NCBI GenBank assembly: GCA_016789865.1
Contig: JAEUPC010000078.1
Coordinates: 1-64,000, forward strand
Source: Rubrivivax sp.
GTDB lineage: Bacteria; Pseudomonadota; Gammaproteobacteria; Burkholderiales; Burkholderiaceae_C
DNA: 64,000 nt
Reading direction: 5' to 3'
The position numbers and the translations under genes are program-made. The number at the start of each line of letters is the position of its first letter. Position 1 is the first letter of the stretch. Below, piece by piece: positions 26,469-36,847 of the stretch. The notes under the pieces were generated by a model, which saw nothing but the letters and a program-made list of their open reading frames with translations, did no database searches and was not told where the DNA came from.

Positions 26469-28796
26469 TCACTGCCGGGCGAGTTCGGCGCCGGCCTTGG
26501 CCTCGGCCTGCGCCGAGGTCATCGGCCCGAGCGCGACGCTCACCTTGAACAGGCGGCCGGTGAACTCGAACGGCGCGGCGTAGTGCGATACCGGCGAGCC
26601 GCGGTCCAGCCCGATGTCCAGCCCGCTCCACGAGGTGAGCGTGTTGAAGCCGTGCGGGCACTGGCGCCGGCCCACCGCTTCGTCGTCGAAGGTCAGCGTG
26701 ACCTCGCGGTGCACCGGCACGCGAAAGCTGCCGCCGACCGGCATCTGCCGCTCCACCCAGGGCCCCAGCGTCACTGTCACGCCCAGCCGCTGGCGGCCGG
26801 GCCGCAGCGGCCGCTCGGAGCGCAGGAGTTGGTGCTCGCCGCCGACGTTGAGGTCGTGCACGAGGTGGCCGCCCTGCACGTACAGGCTGTAGCCGGAGGT
26901 GGCGTCACCGTGCGCGATGAGCACGCCTTCGCAGCCTGTCTCGGGCACCCGCACATCGGCCTCGATGCGGTAGTCGCGGCTGCGCAGATCGGGCGCCACG
27001 TCGGTGGGCAGGTGGCCCATGCCGGCATGCAGCACGAACTGCGTGCGTGCGCCCTGCACGCGGCGGCCGTTCTCGGCGAAGCGCTCGCCGAAGCGGTCGT
27101 CCAGCGGCAGCACCTGGCAGCGCTCGGCCTCGCGCCACCAGGTGTGGACGAGCGCGGCCAGCCGCTCGGGCTCGGCGGCCGAGAGGTCATGGTTCTCGGC
27201 GAAGTCTTCGTCCAGGTGGTACAGCTCCCACACGTCGTCGTCGAACGGCCGGCCCCTGGGGTGGAAGGCCACCGCCTTCCAGCCGGCGTGCCACAGGCCG
27301 CGGTGGCCGAACATCTCGAAGTACTGCGGCCGCGCGCGCGGCGGCGCGCCGGCGTCACGCAGCAGCGCCGCGAAGCTCTCGCCTTCCAGCGGCAGGCAGG
27401 TGCGGCCGGCCTGCTGCGCGGGCGCCTTCAGCTTCAGCAGGTCCAGCAGCGTGGGCACGAAGTCCACCGCGTGCCGAAAGCCGTGGCGCAGTTCGCCCCG
27501 CGCCGCCAGGCCGCTCGGCCAGCTCACCACCAGCGGGTCGCGGATGCCGCCACCGTGCGTGTTCTGCTTGTAGCGCTTCAGCGGCGTGTTGGCGCACATC
27601 GCCCAGCCCCACGGAAAGTTGCTGTGCGTGGCGGGGCCGCCGATGTCGTCGATGCGCGCCACTTTCTCCGGCGGCATTTCGGGGCGCAGGTTGTACGGCC
27701 CCATCGCGTTGACCATGCCGATCGGCCCGCCTTCCTGGCTGGCGCCGTTGTCGCTGAGCACGCAGATGAGGGTGTCGTCGAGCTGTCCGCTGGTTTCGAG
27801 GAAAGCCACCAGCCGCGCCAGTTGCTGGTCGAAGTGGTCGAGCATCGCGGCGTAGGCCGACTGCAGCCGTGTCGCCAACGCCCGCCCCGGCGGCGGCAGC
27901 GAATCCCAGGCCATCACGCCGTCGTTGCGCGGCGGCAGCGTGGTGCCGGCGGGCACCAGGCCGAGCTCGACCTGGCGCGCCAGCCGCCGCTCTCGCTCGA
28001 CGTCCCAGCCATGCGCGAACATCGCGTCGTAGCCGTGGATGAGCCCGGCCGGTGCTTGGTGCGGCGCGTGGCAGGCGCCCGGCGCCAGCCACAGGTGCCA
28101 CGGCCGCTCAGGGCGGTCGGCGGCGTGCTCGCTCAGGCAGCGGATCGATTGATCCACCAGGTCGGCGCTCAGGTGATAACCGGTATCGAAGCCGCCCGGT
28201 GGCGCGACCGGCGTGTTGTCGCGCACCAGCTCCGGCGCGTACTGGTCGGTCTCGGCATCCATGAAGCCGTAGAAGCGGTCGTAGCCGCGCCCGAGCGGCC
28301 AGCCGTCAAACGGGCCGGTGGGGCCGGTCTCCGACAGCGGCGTGACGTGCCACTTGCCGACCATGTAGTTCACGTAGCCGGCCGGGCGCAGCATCTCGGC
28401 CAGCGTGGCCGCCTCGGGCGCGATCTTGCCTCGGTAGCCCGGGTAGCCGCTGTCGAAGTTGGCCAGGCAGCCCATGCCCACGCTGTGGTGGTTGCAGCCG
28501 GTCATCAGCGCGGCGCGCGTGGTGCTGCACATCGCCGTGGTGTGGAAGCCCGTGAGCCGCACGCCGCGCGCGGCCAGCGCGTCGATGGTGGGTGTGCGGA
28601 TGGTCGAGCCGTAGCAGCCGAAGTCGGCGAAGCCGACATCGTCGAACAGCACAACGAGCACGTTGGGCCGCTTCACCTCTTCGGACCGCCCGCCCGGCCC
28701 CGGCGGCCACCACGGGCGCGACTCGGCGACGGTGCGGCCGATGTGGCCAGCGAACGGGGCATGCGGCATGGCGGGCTCGGCGATGGGTGGCCCCAT
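26469..28796 (-). CDS. type I sulfatase (arylsulfatase-like) with atypical FGly motif
   Basis: 775 residues, similar in length to the large arylsulfatases of actinobacteria and proteobacteria. Metal-binding FDD at 51-53 (RPNVLVVLFDDVGFADFGCYG), the core motif at 90-94 reads CSTTR instead of C-x-P-x-R, then AALMTGCNHHSVGMG, GKWHVTP, and CVLSDNGASQEGG for the second metal pair. Sulfatases hydrolyse sulfate esters through a formylglycine made from this cysteine; threonine replaces the proline that the formylglycine-generating enzyme normally reads. No signal peptide is evident. An ATG at 28769 is an alternative start. Next to the alkylsulfatase and TRAP genes it suggests a sulfate-ester scavenging locus. 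A phosphohydrolase activity cannot be excluded. Confidence 0.82.
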   Translation of the reverse strand: MGPPIAEPAMPHAPFAGHIGRTVAESRPWWPPGPGGRSEEVKRPNVLVVLFDDVGFADFGCYGSTIRTPTIDALAARGVRLTGFHTTAMCSTTRAALMTGCNHHSVGMGCLANFDSGYPGYRGKIAPEAATLAEMLRPAGYVNYMVGKWHVTPLSETGPTGPFDGWPLGRGYDRFYGFMDAETDQYAPELVRDNTPVAPPGGFDTGYHLSADLVDQSIRCLSEHAADRPERPWHLWLAPGACHAPHQAPAGLIHGYDAMFAHGWDVERERRLARQVELGLVPAGTTLPPRNDGVMAWDSLPPPGRALATRLQSAYAAMLDHFDQQLARLVAFLETSGQLDDTLICVLSDNGASQEGGPIGMVNAMGPYNLRPEMPPEKVARIDDIGGPATHSNFPWGWAMCANTPLKRYKQNTHGGGIRDPLVVSWPSGLAARGELRHGFRHAVDFVPTLLDLLKLKAPAQQAGRTCLPLEGESFAALLRDAGAPPRARPQYFEMFGHRGLWHAGWKAVAFHPRGRPFDDDVWELYHLDEDFAENHDLSAAEPERLAALVHTWWREAERCQVLPLDDRFGERFAENGRRVQGARTQFVLHAGMGHLPTDVAPDLRSRDYRIEADVRVPETGCEGVLIAHGDATSGYSLYVQGGHLVHDLNVGGEHQLLRSERPLRPGRQRLGVTVTLGPWVERQMPVGGSFRVPVHREVTLTFDDEAVGRRQCPHGFNTLTSWSGLDIGLDRGSPVSHYAAPFEFTGRLFKVSVALGPMTSAQAEAKAGAELARQ

Positions 28797-28856
28797 CGTA
28801 GGCGCGCCGCCCTGGCGCGGCCATCCGCAATGGCCCGACGCGCCGCGGGCCGCCGT

Positions 28857-30230
28857 TCAGGCGTAGGTCGATTGCGGCGACGTGGGCGCGAAGCCCTGGC
28901 GCTGCAGGGTGCGGCCACCGACCAGGTCGAGCAACTCGTCGCGTTGCAGCGGCAGCGTCAGGAACGCATCGACCTCGGCCAGCCCCAGCGACGATGCCGA
29001 GGCCATGCCCACCAGCGCCTGCGGTGCGCCCACCATCACCACGGCCGGCGGCTCGCGCCCGCGGTCACCGGCCGCCAGGCGCAACTGCAGCGCCAGGCGT
29101 GCCGCGCCCTCCTGCCCGCTGCCTGCGTGCAGGAAAGCAAAGCGGAAGCCGCGGGTATTGACGCGGTCCAGCGCCTCGGCCGCATCGCGCGCACGGTGCA
29201 CGGCAAAGCCGAAAGGCCCCACCTCGGCGACGAGGAAGCGGAACACCTCCTCGCCGGCGTCGACCACCAGCACATGCTCGACGCGCGCTGGGGCCGGCCG
29301 CGGCGGCAGACGCGGGCGCGGCGCGCCGGCGGGGGCCGTCGCCCGTTGGGGCGGCAGCTCCTGGAGATCGATGGCCTGCGTGTCCCCCAGCCCGACCAGC
29401 GTGATGCGTTCATGCGCGGGCATCAGCGGCGGGCCGGGCGGCGCGGTAGGAGCCTGCATGACCGCCGCGTCCGCCCGGCCAGGCAGGTCGGGCGCGGGAC
29501 GGCGCTTCGCCCGGGCCGCCACGGGCCGTGCTGGAGGCTCGCCCGCCTCTTGGCACGGCGGGCCAGGCGCTGCGCTCACCGCCTGGGCAGGGGGTTGCAG
29601 CAGCGGGGGCGCGGGGCATGGGGTGGGTGTCGGACCGGCGTAGGCCGCCGGGGCCGCCACGGCGGCTGCGCTGGCGGCCGCGGTGGCCGTTGCCTCGTGA
29701 TCAGGATCACGTTCGCACTCGCGATCACGCTTGCGCGCCGGCGCCGGCACGGGGGCCGGTGCAGGCGCGACGATGGGCACGGGTGCGCAGCCCAGGTTCG
29801 GCGCCACCTCGACAGCGGGCCGGGGTTCCGTGGCCTGCGCCCGCTGCGCCGGGCTCGGGGGCGCCGCACCTTCGCACACGGCTTCCACCCCGCCCGCCGG
29901 CCGGCCCAGCCGGTCGATGCGCGAGAACAGCCGCAGCACGTTCAGCGGGCGCGGCCAGTGCAGCAGCGCGCCCGGCAGCGTGCGGCTGCCTACGGCGACG
30001 ATGCACAGGCTGCCCGGCGCATCGTCCGCGCGGGCCTGCAGTGCCTCGATGGCCAGCACCGCCTCGTCACCTTCGGCATCGGTATCGACCAGCAACAGCT
30101 CGGCCTTCTCGGGCCGCGAAACCTGGGCGTACGCAGGCTCGCGCTTGGGCGCGAGCCGGAGAAAGGCCTCCAGGGCGGCACGCTCCTGGGGCTTGAATCC
30201 CAGCAGCGCGATGCGCGTGGGCAGGCTCAT
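28857..30230 (-). CDS. hypothetical protein with degenerate receiver-like domain
   Basis: 457 residues. The N-terminal 115 residues form an alpha/beta region (RIALLGFKPQERAALEAFLRL, AELLLVDTD, SLCIVAVGS). A long low-complexity Pro/Ala linker (about 118-310) follows, then a C-terminal domain resembling a response-regulator receiver (HVLVVDAGEEVFRFLVAEVGPFGFAVHRARDAAEAL). Where the phosphoacceptor aspartate should be, the sequence reads FRFAFLHAGSGQEG, so phosphorylation is unlikely. It may be a pseudo-receiver used for protein contacts. It stands alone between the PhoD-type phosphatase and the sulfatase, on the same strand. Function unknown. Confidence 0.6.
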   Translation of the reverse strand: MSLPTRIALLGFKPQERAALEAFLRLAPKREPAYAQVSRPEKAELLLVDTDAEGDEAVLAIEALQARADDAPGSLCIVAVGSRTLPGALLHWPRPLNVLRLFSRIDRLGRPAGGVEAVCEGAAPPSPAQRAQATEPRPAVEVAPNLGCAPVPIVAPAPAPVPAPARKRDRECERDPDHEATATAAASAAAVAAPAAYAGPTPTPCPAPPLLQPPAQAVSAAPGPPCQEAGEPPARPVAARAKRRPAPDLPGRADAAVMQAPTAPPGPPLMPAHERITLVGLGDTQAIDLQELPPQRATAPAGAPRPRLPPRPAPARVEHVLVVDAGEEVFRFLVAEVGPFGFAVHRARDAAEALDRVNTRGFRFAFLHAGSGQEGAARLALQLRLAAGDRGREPPAVVMVGAPQALVGMASASSLGLAEVDAFLTLPLQRDELLDLVGGRTLQRQGFAPTSPQSTYA

Positions 30231-30337
30231 CGCGAGACGGTCCTTGTGCGAGACGGCGGTGTCTCGCTATCGGCCGCCGCGCGCCGAACCTGAGCCCGCC
30301 GCCAGTGGTGCGGCGGAACTACGGCGCGGCGGGGTGC

Positions 30338-31960
30338 TCAGCGGGGCGTCAATGGCAGCCGCGCCGCGGGCCGCTCGCGGCCGGCCACGTCGTGGAACTG
30401 CAGCACCAATGCGCCGGTGTCGCCCTCGATGCGCAGCACGCCATAGGTGTGCTCGACCTGACCGTCGTCGGTGTACAGGCGCTGGGGCTTCAGTGCCGCA
30501 TCGACCTTTCCGCTGCCGGGGCCGGCGCGCAGCGCGCCGATATTGGCCTCGTGCACGTCGGGCTCGCCGTCGCCGTCCAGGTCGTAGGCGAAGAGGTTGC
30601 TGAAATGCTGGTCGCCGGTGAGGAAGACGACGTTGCGGATGCGCCGCTCGCGGATGTGGGCCATCAACTCGTTCAGCTCGCGCCGGTAGCCGTAGGGGTT
30701 GCCGTCGTCGACTGCAGGCCACGAGTCGCGGTAGATGCGGCCTTGCGGGTCACGCTCGTTGCCGCCCTCGATCGACAGCGGCACCGTGCTGACCACGATC
30801 TTCCACGTCGCGCTGCTGCGGGCGAGCGCGTCCTTGAACCAGGCCTTTTGTGCCGCGCCGAGCATCGTCTTCGGCGCTGCATCGCTGTCGACGCGGTAGC
30901 GCGGGTCGCGGTGGCTGCGCGTGTCGAGCATGAACACTTCGGCGTGCGCGCCCCAGCGCCAGCTCCGCCACAGGCGCCGCGCCTCGGGGCTGCCGGAAGG
31001 CACGGTGGGAGCGGCGGCCGCGGCCGCAGCGGGCTCGGCCAGCACCGGGATCGGGTTCCACTCGAACATCGCCTGCCGCCCGGCGGCGTAGAGCGCGGGG
31101 CTGAAGAACACCGACTGGCGCCGGCCGCCCACGCGCGGGCGCGCCGGGTCGGACTGGCTGCGCAGCCTCGCGTCGCGCGCCGCTTCTTCGTCGGTGGGGC
31201 CGCGCGTGAGTTCGGGGCCGCCACTGTCGTTGACGAGTTCGTGGTCGTCCCAGGTGGCGATGATCGGCGTCGTACGCAGGAAGCGGTCGAAGTGCGCATC
31301 GCTGCGGTGGTAGTGCCAGTCGCGCCGGAAGTCGTCGAGACTGCTCACGTAGCCGGCGCCCGGCTTGGGGATCTGGAACGCGTTGCCCTTGGCGAAGGTC
31401 CTGTCGGGCGCCTCGGCGGTGACGGGGCGGTCGGAGTACAGCATGTCGCCGAGTGCGATGAAGGCATCGGCGCTTTCGCCGCGCATCGGCTCGAAGATCG
31501 GCCAGCCGGCGCGGCCGCTCGGGTTGCCGGGCGCCAGCCGGCCGTAGCCCTGGCCGCCGAGATCGGCGCCGAAAAGCAGCTTGACGCCGCGCCTGTCCGC
31601 CGGCGCCGGCGCCGTGACGAACGACGCACGCGCAGGCAGCGCCGTGCCGTCGCCGCGCACCAGCCGCCAGTGGTAGCGTGTATCGGCTGCGAGACCGCCG
31701 ACTTCGGCCTGTGCGGTGAGCGCCCCGGCATCGATGCGCACCGGCAGTCGCGCGCGCACCTGCTCGAAGTGCGCGTCTTCGGCGACCTCGAAGCGGTGGT
31801 CGCCGGGCGCCTCGGCGCGGGCCCAGAGCACCGCGCCGTCGGGCCGTGGGTCGCCGGTGGCGAGCAACTGCGCGGCCGCAGGGGAGGCGCTGGCCAGCGC
31901 GGCCAGGGCCAGCGGGACGAGCCGGGCGGCGAGCTTCATGACGGGTGTCAACTCACGCAT
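30338..31960 (-). CDS. PhoD-type alkaline phosphatase/phosphodiesterase, secreted
   Basis: 540 residues. The ATG at 31960 overlaps the upstream hydrolase gene by 8 bp and has GAGG upstream; an ATG at 31939 also retains the signal peptide (LVPLALAALASASPAAAQ). An N-terminal fibronectin-like PhoD_N domain (LLATGDPRPDGAVLWARAE) precedes the metallophosphatase core with LLFGADLGGQGYGR, FIALGDMLYSDR, IIATWDDHELVNDSG and VFLTGDQHFSNL, the Ca/Fe ligand motifs of PhoD. Such enzymes release phosphate from mono- and diesters outside the cytoplasm. Overlap with the phosphonate monoester hydrolase gene points to joint use of organophosphorus compounds. Confidence 0.85.
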   Translation of the reverse strand: MRELTPVMKLAARLVPLALAALASASPAAAQLLATGDPRPDGAVLWARAEAPGDHRFEVAEDAHFEQVRARLPVRIDAGALTAQAEVGGLAADTRYHWRLVRGDGTALPARASFVTAPAPADRRGVKLLFGADLGGQGYGRLAPGNPSGRAGWPIFEPMRGESADAFIALGDMLYSDRPVTAEAPDRTFAKGNAFQIPKPGAGYVSSLDDFRRDWHYHRSDAHFDRFLRTTPIIATWDDHELVNDSGGPELTRGPTDEEAARDARLRSQSDPARPRVGGRRQSVFFSPALYAAGRQAMFEWNPIPVLAEPAAAAAAAPTVPSGSPEARRLWRSWRWGAHAEVFMLDTRSHRDPRYRVDSDAAPKTMLGAAQKAWFKDALARSSATWKIVVSTVPLSIEGGNERDPQGRIYRDSWPAVDDGNPYGYRRELNELMAHIRERRIRNVVFLTGDQHFSNLFAYDLDGDGEPDVHEANIGALRAGPGSGKVDAALKPQRLYTDDGQVEHTYGVLRIEGDTGALVLQFHDVAGRERPAARLPLTPR

Positions 31961-33485
31961 CGAATTGCCTCAGCCCCTGCTTGCTGATCGCGTAGCCGGT
32001 AAGCGTGCGGTCGGCCTGCGACAGCCGCCAGTCGAGCATGCGGCGCGTGCAATGCAGTGCGGCTTCGCGGTGCGCCGGGTCATCGGCGACGTTGACGAGC
32101 CAGTGCGGGTCGCTGGGCAGGTGGAACATCAGCGGCGGCAGCGCCGCGCAGTGCACATAGGCAAATCGTTCGTCCAGCTGCACCGCGAGCGAGCAGTCGT
32201 CGCGCGGAATGCCCAGCCGCTCGTGCGCCGCGCCGCCGGCGAGATCGCGGAAGTCGTATTCCCAGTGCGCCTCGCGCCGCCACTGTGAAGGGCCCGGCGA
32301 TCGGGTGAAGGGCAGCAGCGAGCGGCCGTTGCACTGCCGCGGCACCGGCGCGCCCAGCCACTGCATGATGGTCGGCAGCACGTCGACGTTCTCGGTGAAC
32401 GCCTGCACCTGCTTGCCGCGCGTGGCGTCGGCCTCGGGCCGCGGGTCGACCACGATGCACGGCACGTGGTAGCTCTGCGGGAAGTAGCCGCGCTTGGCCA
32501 CCAGGTGGTGGTCGCCGAGCTGCTCGCCGTGGTCGGAGGTGAGCACGATGAGCGTGCGCTCCAGTTGGCCGGTGTCTTGCAGCAGCTGCATCACGCGGCC
32601 GACATGGTGGTCCACCTCGGCCAGCAGGCCGAAGTAGGCGGCACGCATGCGCCCCACGTCGGCCAGGCTCAGGTCGCGCGCCAGGCCCGGCATCCAGTGC
32701 ATCGCGCTGCTGACCTTCATCGTGTCGAGGATGAGCTTGGTGAGCGGGTGCACCGCGGCCTCGGCCTCGGCGCTGGCGGCGCGCACCGGCGGCAGCGTGT
32801 CCTTGGGGTGCACCCGCTGGTGCCACGGTGCCGAGGGCATGAGCGGCGGATGCGGGCGGAAGAAGCCCAGGTGCATGAACCAGGGTTTCTTCGCGCGGAT
32901 GCGCAGGTAGTCGAGCGCACCCTCGGCGCACCACGCGGTGTCGGTGTGCTGCTCGGCGATGGGGCTGGGCGCGAACCAGGTCGGGTCGTGCTCGCCGGGC
33001 GGCGGGCGGAACAGCTGCTCGTAGGTGTCGGGGATGGTGTAGCCCTGCCCCGACAGCCAGGCCAGGTAGTGCGCGCGCGGCTCTTCGAAATCGCGCACGA
33101 TGTTCCAGCCGCCGGCGATGGAGTTGGTGGTGAAGCGCGGGTCGTTGGCATGCGCGTGCCGCGGGTCGGGCACGGTGGTGGTGTAGCCCACCAGCGCGGG
33201 CTCGTAGCCCAGTTCGCGCGCGAACATCGGCAGCGTCTTCAGGTGCTGCGCGGTCGGCGCGTCGTTGGTGATGACGCGGTGGTTCATCACGTACATGCCG
33301 GTGGCGATGGAGGCGCGGCTGGGGCCGCAGGGCGAGCCCTGCGCGTAGTGGCGGCGGAAGGTGACGCCGCGCGCGGCCAGGCGGTCGATGTGGGGCGTGA
33401 CGGCGTTGGGGTGGCCGACGCAGCGCAGCGCGTCGCCGCGCAGCTGGTCGATGATGAGCAGCAGGACGTTGGGTTGGTCAGGCAT
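31953..33485 (-). CDS. phosphonate monoester hydrolase / phosphodiesterase (alkaline phosphatase superfamily, FGly enzyme)
   Basis: 510 residues, the size of the Rhizobium and Burkholderia phosphonate monoester hydrolases. The sequence follows those enzymes nearly end to end: NVLLLIIDQLRGD with metal ligand D13, YAQGSPCGPSRASIATGMYVMNHR with the formylglycine cysteine C53 (CGPSR), VGYTTTVPDPR, FMHLGFFRPHPPL, TSDHGEQLGDHHL, HWEYDFRD and the C-terminal WRLSQADRTLTGY. These enzymes cleave phosphonate monoesters and phosphodiesters, also some sulfate esters. There is no signal peptide, so the substrate must be imported, plausibly by the Opp-type transporter upstream on the same strand. Choline-sulfatase is the main alternative, but the C-terminal half fits PMH better. 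Confidence 0.85.
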   Translation of the reverse strand: MPDQPNVLLLIIDQLRGDALRCVGHPNAVTPHIDRLAARGVTFRRHYAQGSPCGPSRASIATGMYVMNHRVITNDAPTAQHLKTLPMFARELGYEPALVGYTTTVPDPRHAHANDPRFTTNSIAGGWNIVRDFEEPRAHYLAWLSGQGYTIPDTYEQLFRPPPGEHDPTWFAPSPIAEQHTDTAWCAEGALDYLRIRAKKPWFMHLGFFRPHPPLMPSAPWHQRVHPKDTLPPVRAASAEAEAAVHPLTKLILDTMKVSSAMHWMPGLARDLSLADVGRMRAAYFGLLAEVDHHVGRVMQLLQDTGQLERTLIVLTSDHGEQLGDHHLVAKRGYFPQSYHVPCIVVDPRPEADATRGKQVQAFTENVDVLPTIMQWLGAPVPRQCNGRSLLPFTRSPGPSQWRREAHWEYDFRDLAGGAAHERLGIPRDDCSLAVQLDERFAYVHCAALPPLMFHLPSDPHWLVNVADDPAHREAALHCTRRMLDWRLSQADRTLTGYAISKQGLRQFDA

Positions 33486-33518
33486 GGCGGTCGGGCACGG
33501 TGGTCAGGCGTTCAGCTC

Positions 33519-33679
33519 AGAGCCTGTGACTTATTCGGGCGTGCCCGAGCAGCGCGCCAGAAGGCGTCCGATCGAGGCGCAAATGCGAGCCATAGCCCGG
33601 GCTATGGCGAGCATTTGCAACGAAGAGCGGGCGTCTTCTGGCGTGATGAGCGGGCATGCGCGAATAAGTCACAGGCTCT
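33519..33679. repeat. 161-bp near-palindromic inverted-repeat element
   Basis: The outer 19 bases (AGAGCCTGTGACTTATTCG) are repeated exactly in inverted orientation at 33661-33679. Between them the two 80-bp halves remain about 75-80% complementary (for example GCCAGAAG, GCAAATG). The centre, CCATAGCCCGGGCTATGG, is a perfect palindrome. The right end touches the stop codon of the Opp ATPase gene, 33 bp precede the phosphonate hydrolase start. Such an element would fold into one long RNA hairpin; it resembles a MITE or a Burkholderiales intergenic repeat. Confidence 0.9.
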
Positions 33680-34832
33680 CAGGCGCGCGTGTCGGCGCGC
33701 GCCAGATCGTGCAGACGCAAACAGGCGGCGCGGTGCGAGGGTCCGGTCGCGATCGATGAGACCGACCCGCCCGTCACCTCGATCAGCGCCGGAATCTCGC
33801 CGGCGCAGGCCGGCACGGCATGCGGGCAGCGCGTGCGGAACACGCAGCCGCTCGGGCGGTCGATGCCGCTGGGCGGCTCGCCGGCCAGCGGCTCGAGCTT
33901 GGGTCGCACGGTGGGGTCGGGCACCGGCACCGCAGCCAGCAGCGCGCGCGTGTACGGGTGCGCGGGGTGCGCGAAGACCTCGGCCGTGGGGCCGACCTCG
34001 ACCAGCCGGCCGAGGTACATCACCGCCACGCGGTCGGCCACCATGCGCACGACACCGAGGTTGTGCGTGATGAAGAGCATCGTCAGGCCCAGCCGCCTGC
34101 GCAACTCGGCCAGCATGCGCAGGATCTGCGCCTGCACCGAGACATCGAGCGACGACACGGCCTCGTCGGCGACGATGAAGCGCGGCTGCAACGCCAGCGC
34201 CCGCGCGATGCCCACGCGCTGGCGCTGCCCGCCGGAAAGCGCGTGCGGGAAGCGCCGCGCCAACGAGGCATCGAGCCCGACCAGCGCCAGCACTTCGGCC
34301 ACGCGCGCCGCACGTTCGGCGCGTGTGCCGACCTTGTGCACCGCCAGCCCCTCGGCGACGATCTCGCCCACCGACTGCCGCGGGTCGAGCGAGGCGAACG
34401 GGTCCTGGAACACGATCTGCATCTGCCGGCGCAGCGCGCGCAGCTCGGGCGGCGGCAGGCCGATGAGGCTTTGGCCGTCGAAGCGGATGTCGCCGGCGGT
34501 CGGCTCGATCAGGCGCAGCAGCGTGCGGCCCAGCGTCGTCTTGCCCGAGCCCGACTCGCCCACCAGCGCCAGCACTTCGCCTTCGCGCACGCTGAGGTCG
34601 ACACCGTCCACGGCCTTCAGCGTGCGCGCGCGCCACCAGCGGCGGCCGAGCGGAAACCAGGTGGAGACACGCTCGGCGACGAGCAGGTCGCGGGCGGGGC
34701 CGGTTGGAACGGAAGGCACCGCCGCTGAATCACCCGCGGACCCGCGGGCCTGGCGATCGGGGGCGCCGCTCGTCATGCCGATCGTCGCGCCGCTCGTCAT
34801 GCCGGTCGTCGTGCCGGTCGTCCTGCCGCTGG

Positions 34833-34836
<4 letters not shown>
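33679..34836 (-). CDS. Opp/Dpp-type ABC transporter ATP-binding protein (DppF/OppF-like)
   Basis: 385 residues from the ATG at 34836, which overlaps the TGA of the preceding ATPase gene by four bases (ATGA). The first 20 residues come from a 12-bp DNA repeat and read as TSG/TTG units. Walker [11 protein letters not shown]-loop [11 protein letters not shown], signature [15 protein letters not shown], Walker [15 protein letters not shown], switch FITHNLGVV, and the C-terminal oligopeptide-type extension with [14 protein letters not shown]. It energises uptake together with the other ATPase. The stop codon lies at the edge of the 161-bp inverted repeat. Confidence 0.92.

Positions 34837-34860
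<24 letters not shown>
34765..34860. repeat. 12-bp tandem repeat, 8 units, spanning the junction of the two Opp ATPase genes
   Basis: Eight units of GCCGCTCGTCAT or variants (GCCGATCGTCGC, GCCGGTCGTCCT). The stop codon of the first ATPase gene and start codon of the second both lie in one unit (TCAT on the plus strand, ATGA on the coding strand). Two other units contain the same TCAT. Confidence 0.92.
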
Positions 34861-35910
<1,050 letters not shown>

Positions 35911-35918
<8 letters not shown>

Positions 35919-36840
35919 CTACTTTCACGTCCAGCACGTCGCGCAGCCAGTCGCCCAGCATCTGCACGATGAAGGTGATGGTGACGATCACCAGCGCCGG
36001 CGCCACCGCCACCCACCAGGCGAAGATGAGGTGGTCGCGGCCGTCGCCGACCATGCGGCCGAGCGACGCGGTGGGCGGCTGCACGCCGATGCCGAGGAAC
36101 GACAGCGAAGACTCCAGCAGCAGGATCGACGGGAAGTTCAGCGTCAGCAGCACGATCAGCGGGCTGGCGATGTTGGGCAGCACATGCTTCACGGCGATCC
36201 ACGTCGTGCTGGCGCCCAATGCCCGGCTGGCTTCGATGAACGGCATCTCGCGCACCTGCAGCACCTGGCCGCGCACGATGCGGGCGTAGGTCTCCCAGCG
36301 CGCCAGGCCGACGAGCAGGATCAGCACCGGAATGTCGGAACCGAAGGCCGCGATGCCCACCAGCACCAGCAACAAGAAGGGCACGGTGATGAAGACATCC
36401 ACCACCATCATCACCACCCGGTCGACCCAGCCGCCGACCAGCCCGCTGACCAGGCCGGCCAGCGTGCCCACCACCGCGCTGACGATGAGACCCAGCAACG
36501 CAATGCCCACGCTGACGCGGATGCCGTGGATGCAGCGCGAGAGCAGGTCGCGGCCGAGCTGGTCGGTGCCCAGCCAATGCCCGGTCTCGTAGCCTTCCAT
36601 GCCGAGCGGCGCCTTGAGCTTGAGCAGGATCTGCGTCTGCACCGGGTCGTGCGGCGCCACCCACGGCGCGAACAGCGCGGCCAGCGCCAGCACCACACCG
36701 ATGCAGATGCAGCCCTTGATGACGCCGGGCATGCGCCGCCAGGCCAGGCGGCGGCGCAGCGTGAAGCCGGCATCGGCCTCATCGGTGCCGACCGCTGTTG
36801 CGACGGCGGTCGCGGCGGTGGCTGCGCTGGCGTCGTTCAT
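35911..36840 (-). CDS. Opp/Dpp-type ABC transporter permease (DppC/OppC-like)
   Basis: 309 residues with the family's N-terminal cytoplasmic piece, about six membrane segments and the docking loop [59 protein letters not shown] is the classic OppC N-terminal motif. It lies 7 bp after the other permease gene and overlaps the first ATPase gene. An Ala/Val repeat ([12 protein letters not shown]) marks the extreme N-terminus. Confidence 0.92.
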
Positions 36841-36847
36841 GCCGCGC

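Noticed and set aside
33519..33679. Simple intrinsic terminator for the Opp operon
   Set aside because: The palindrome is much too long, has exact sharp ends and no T-run; a mobile repeat explains it better, although it may still affect transcription.
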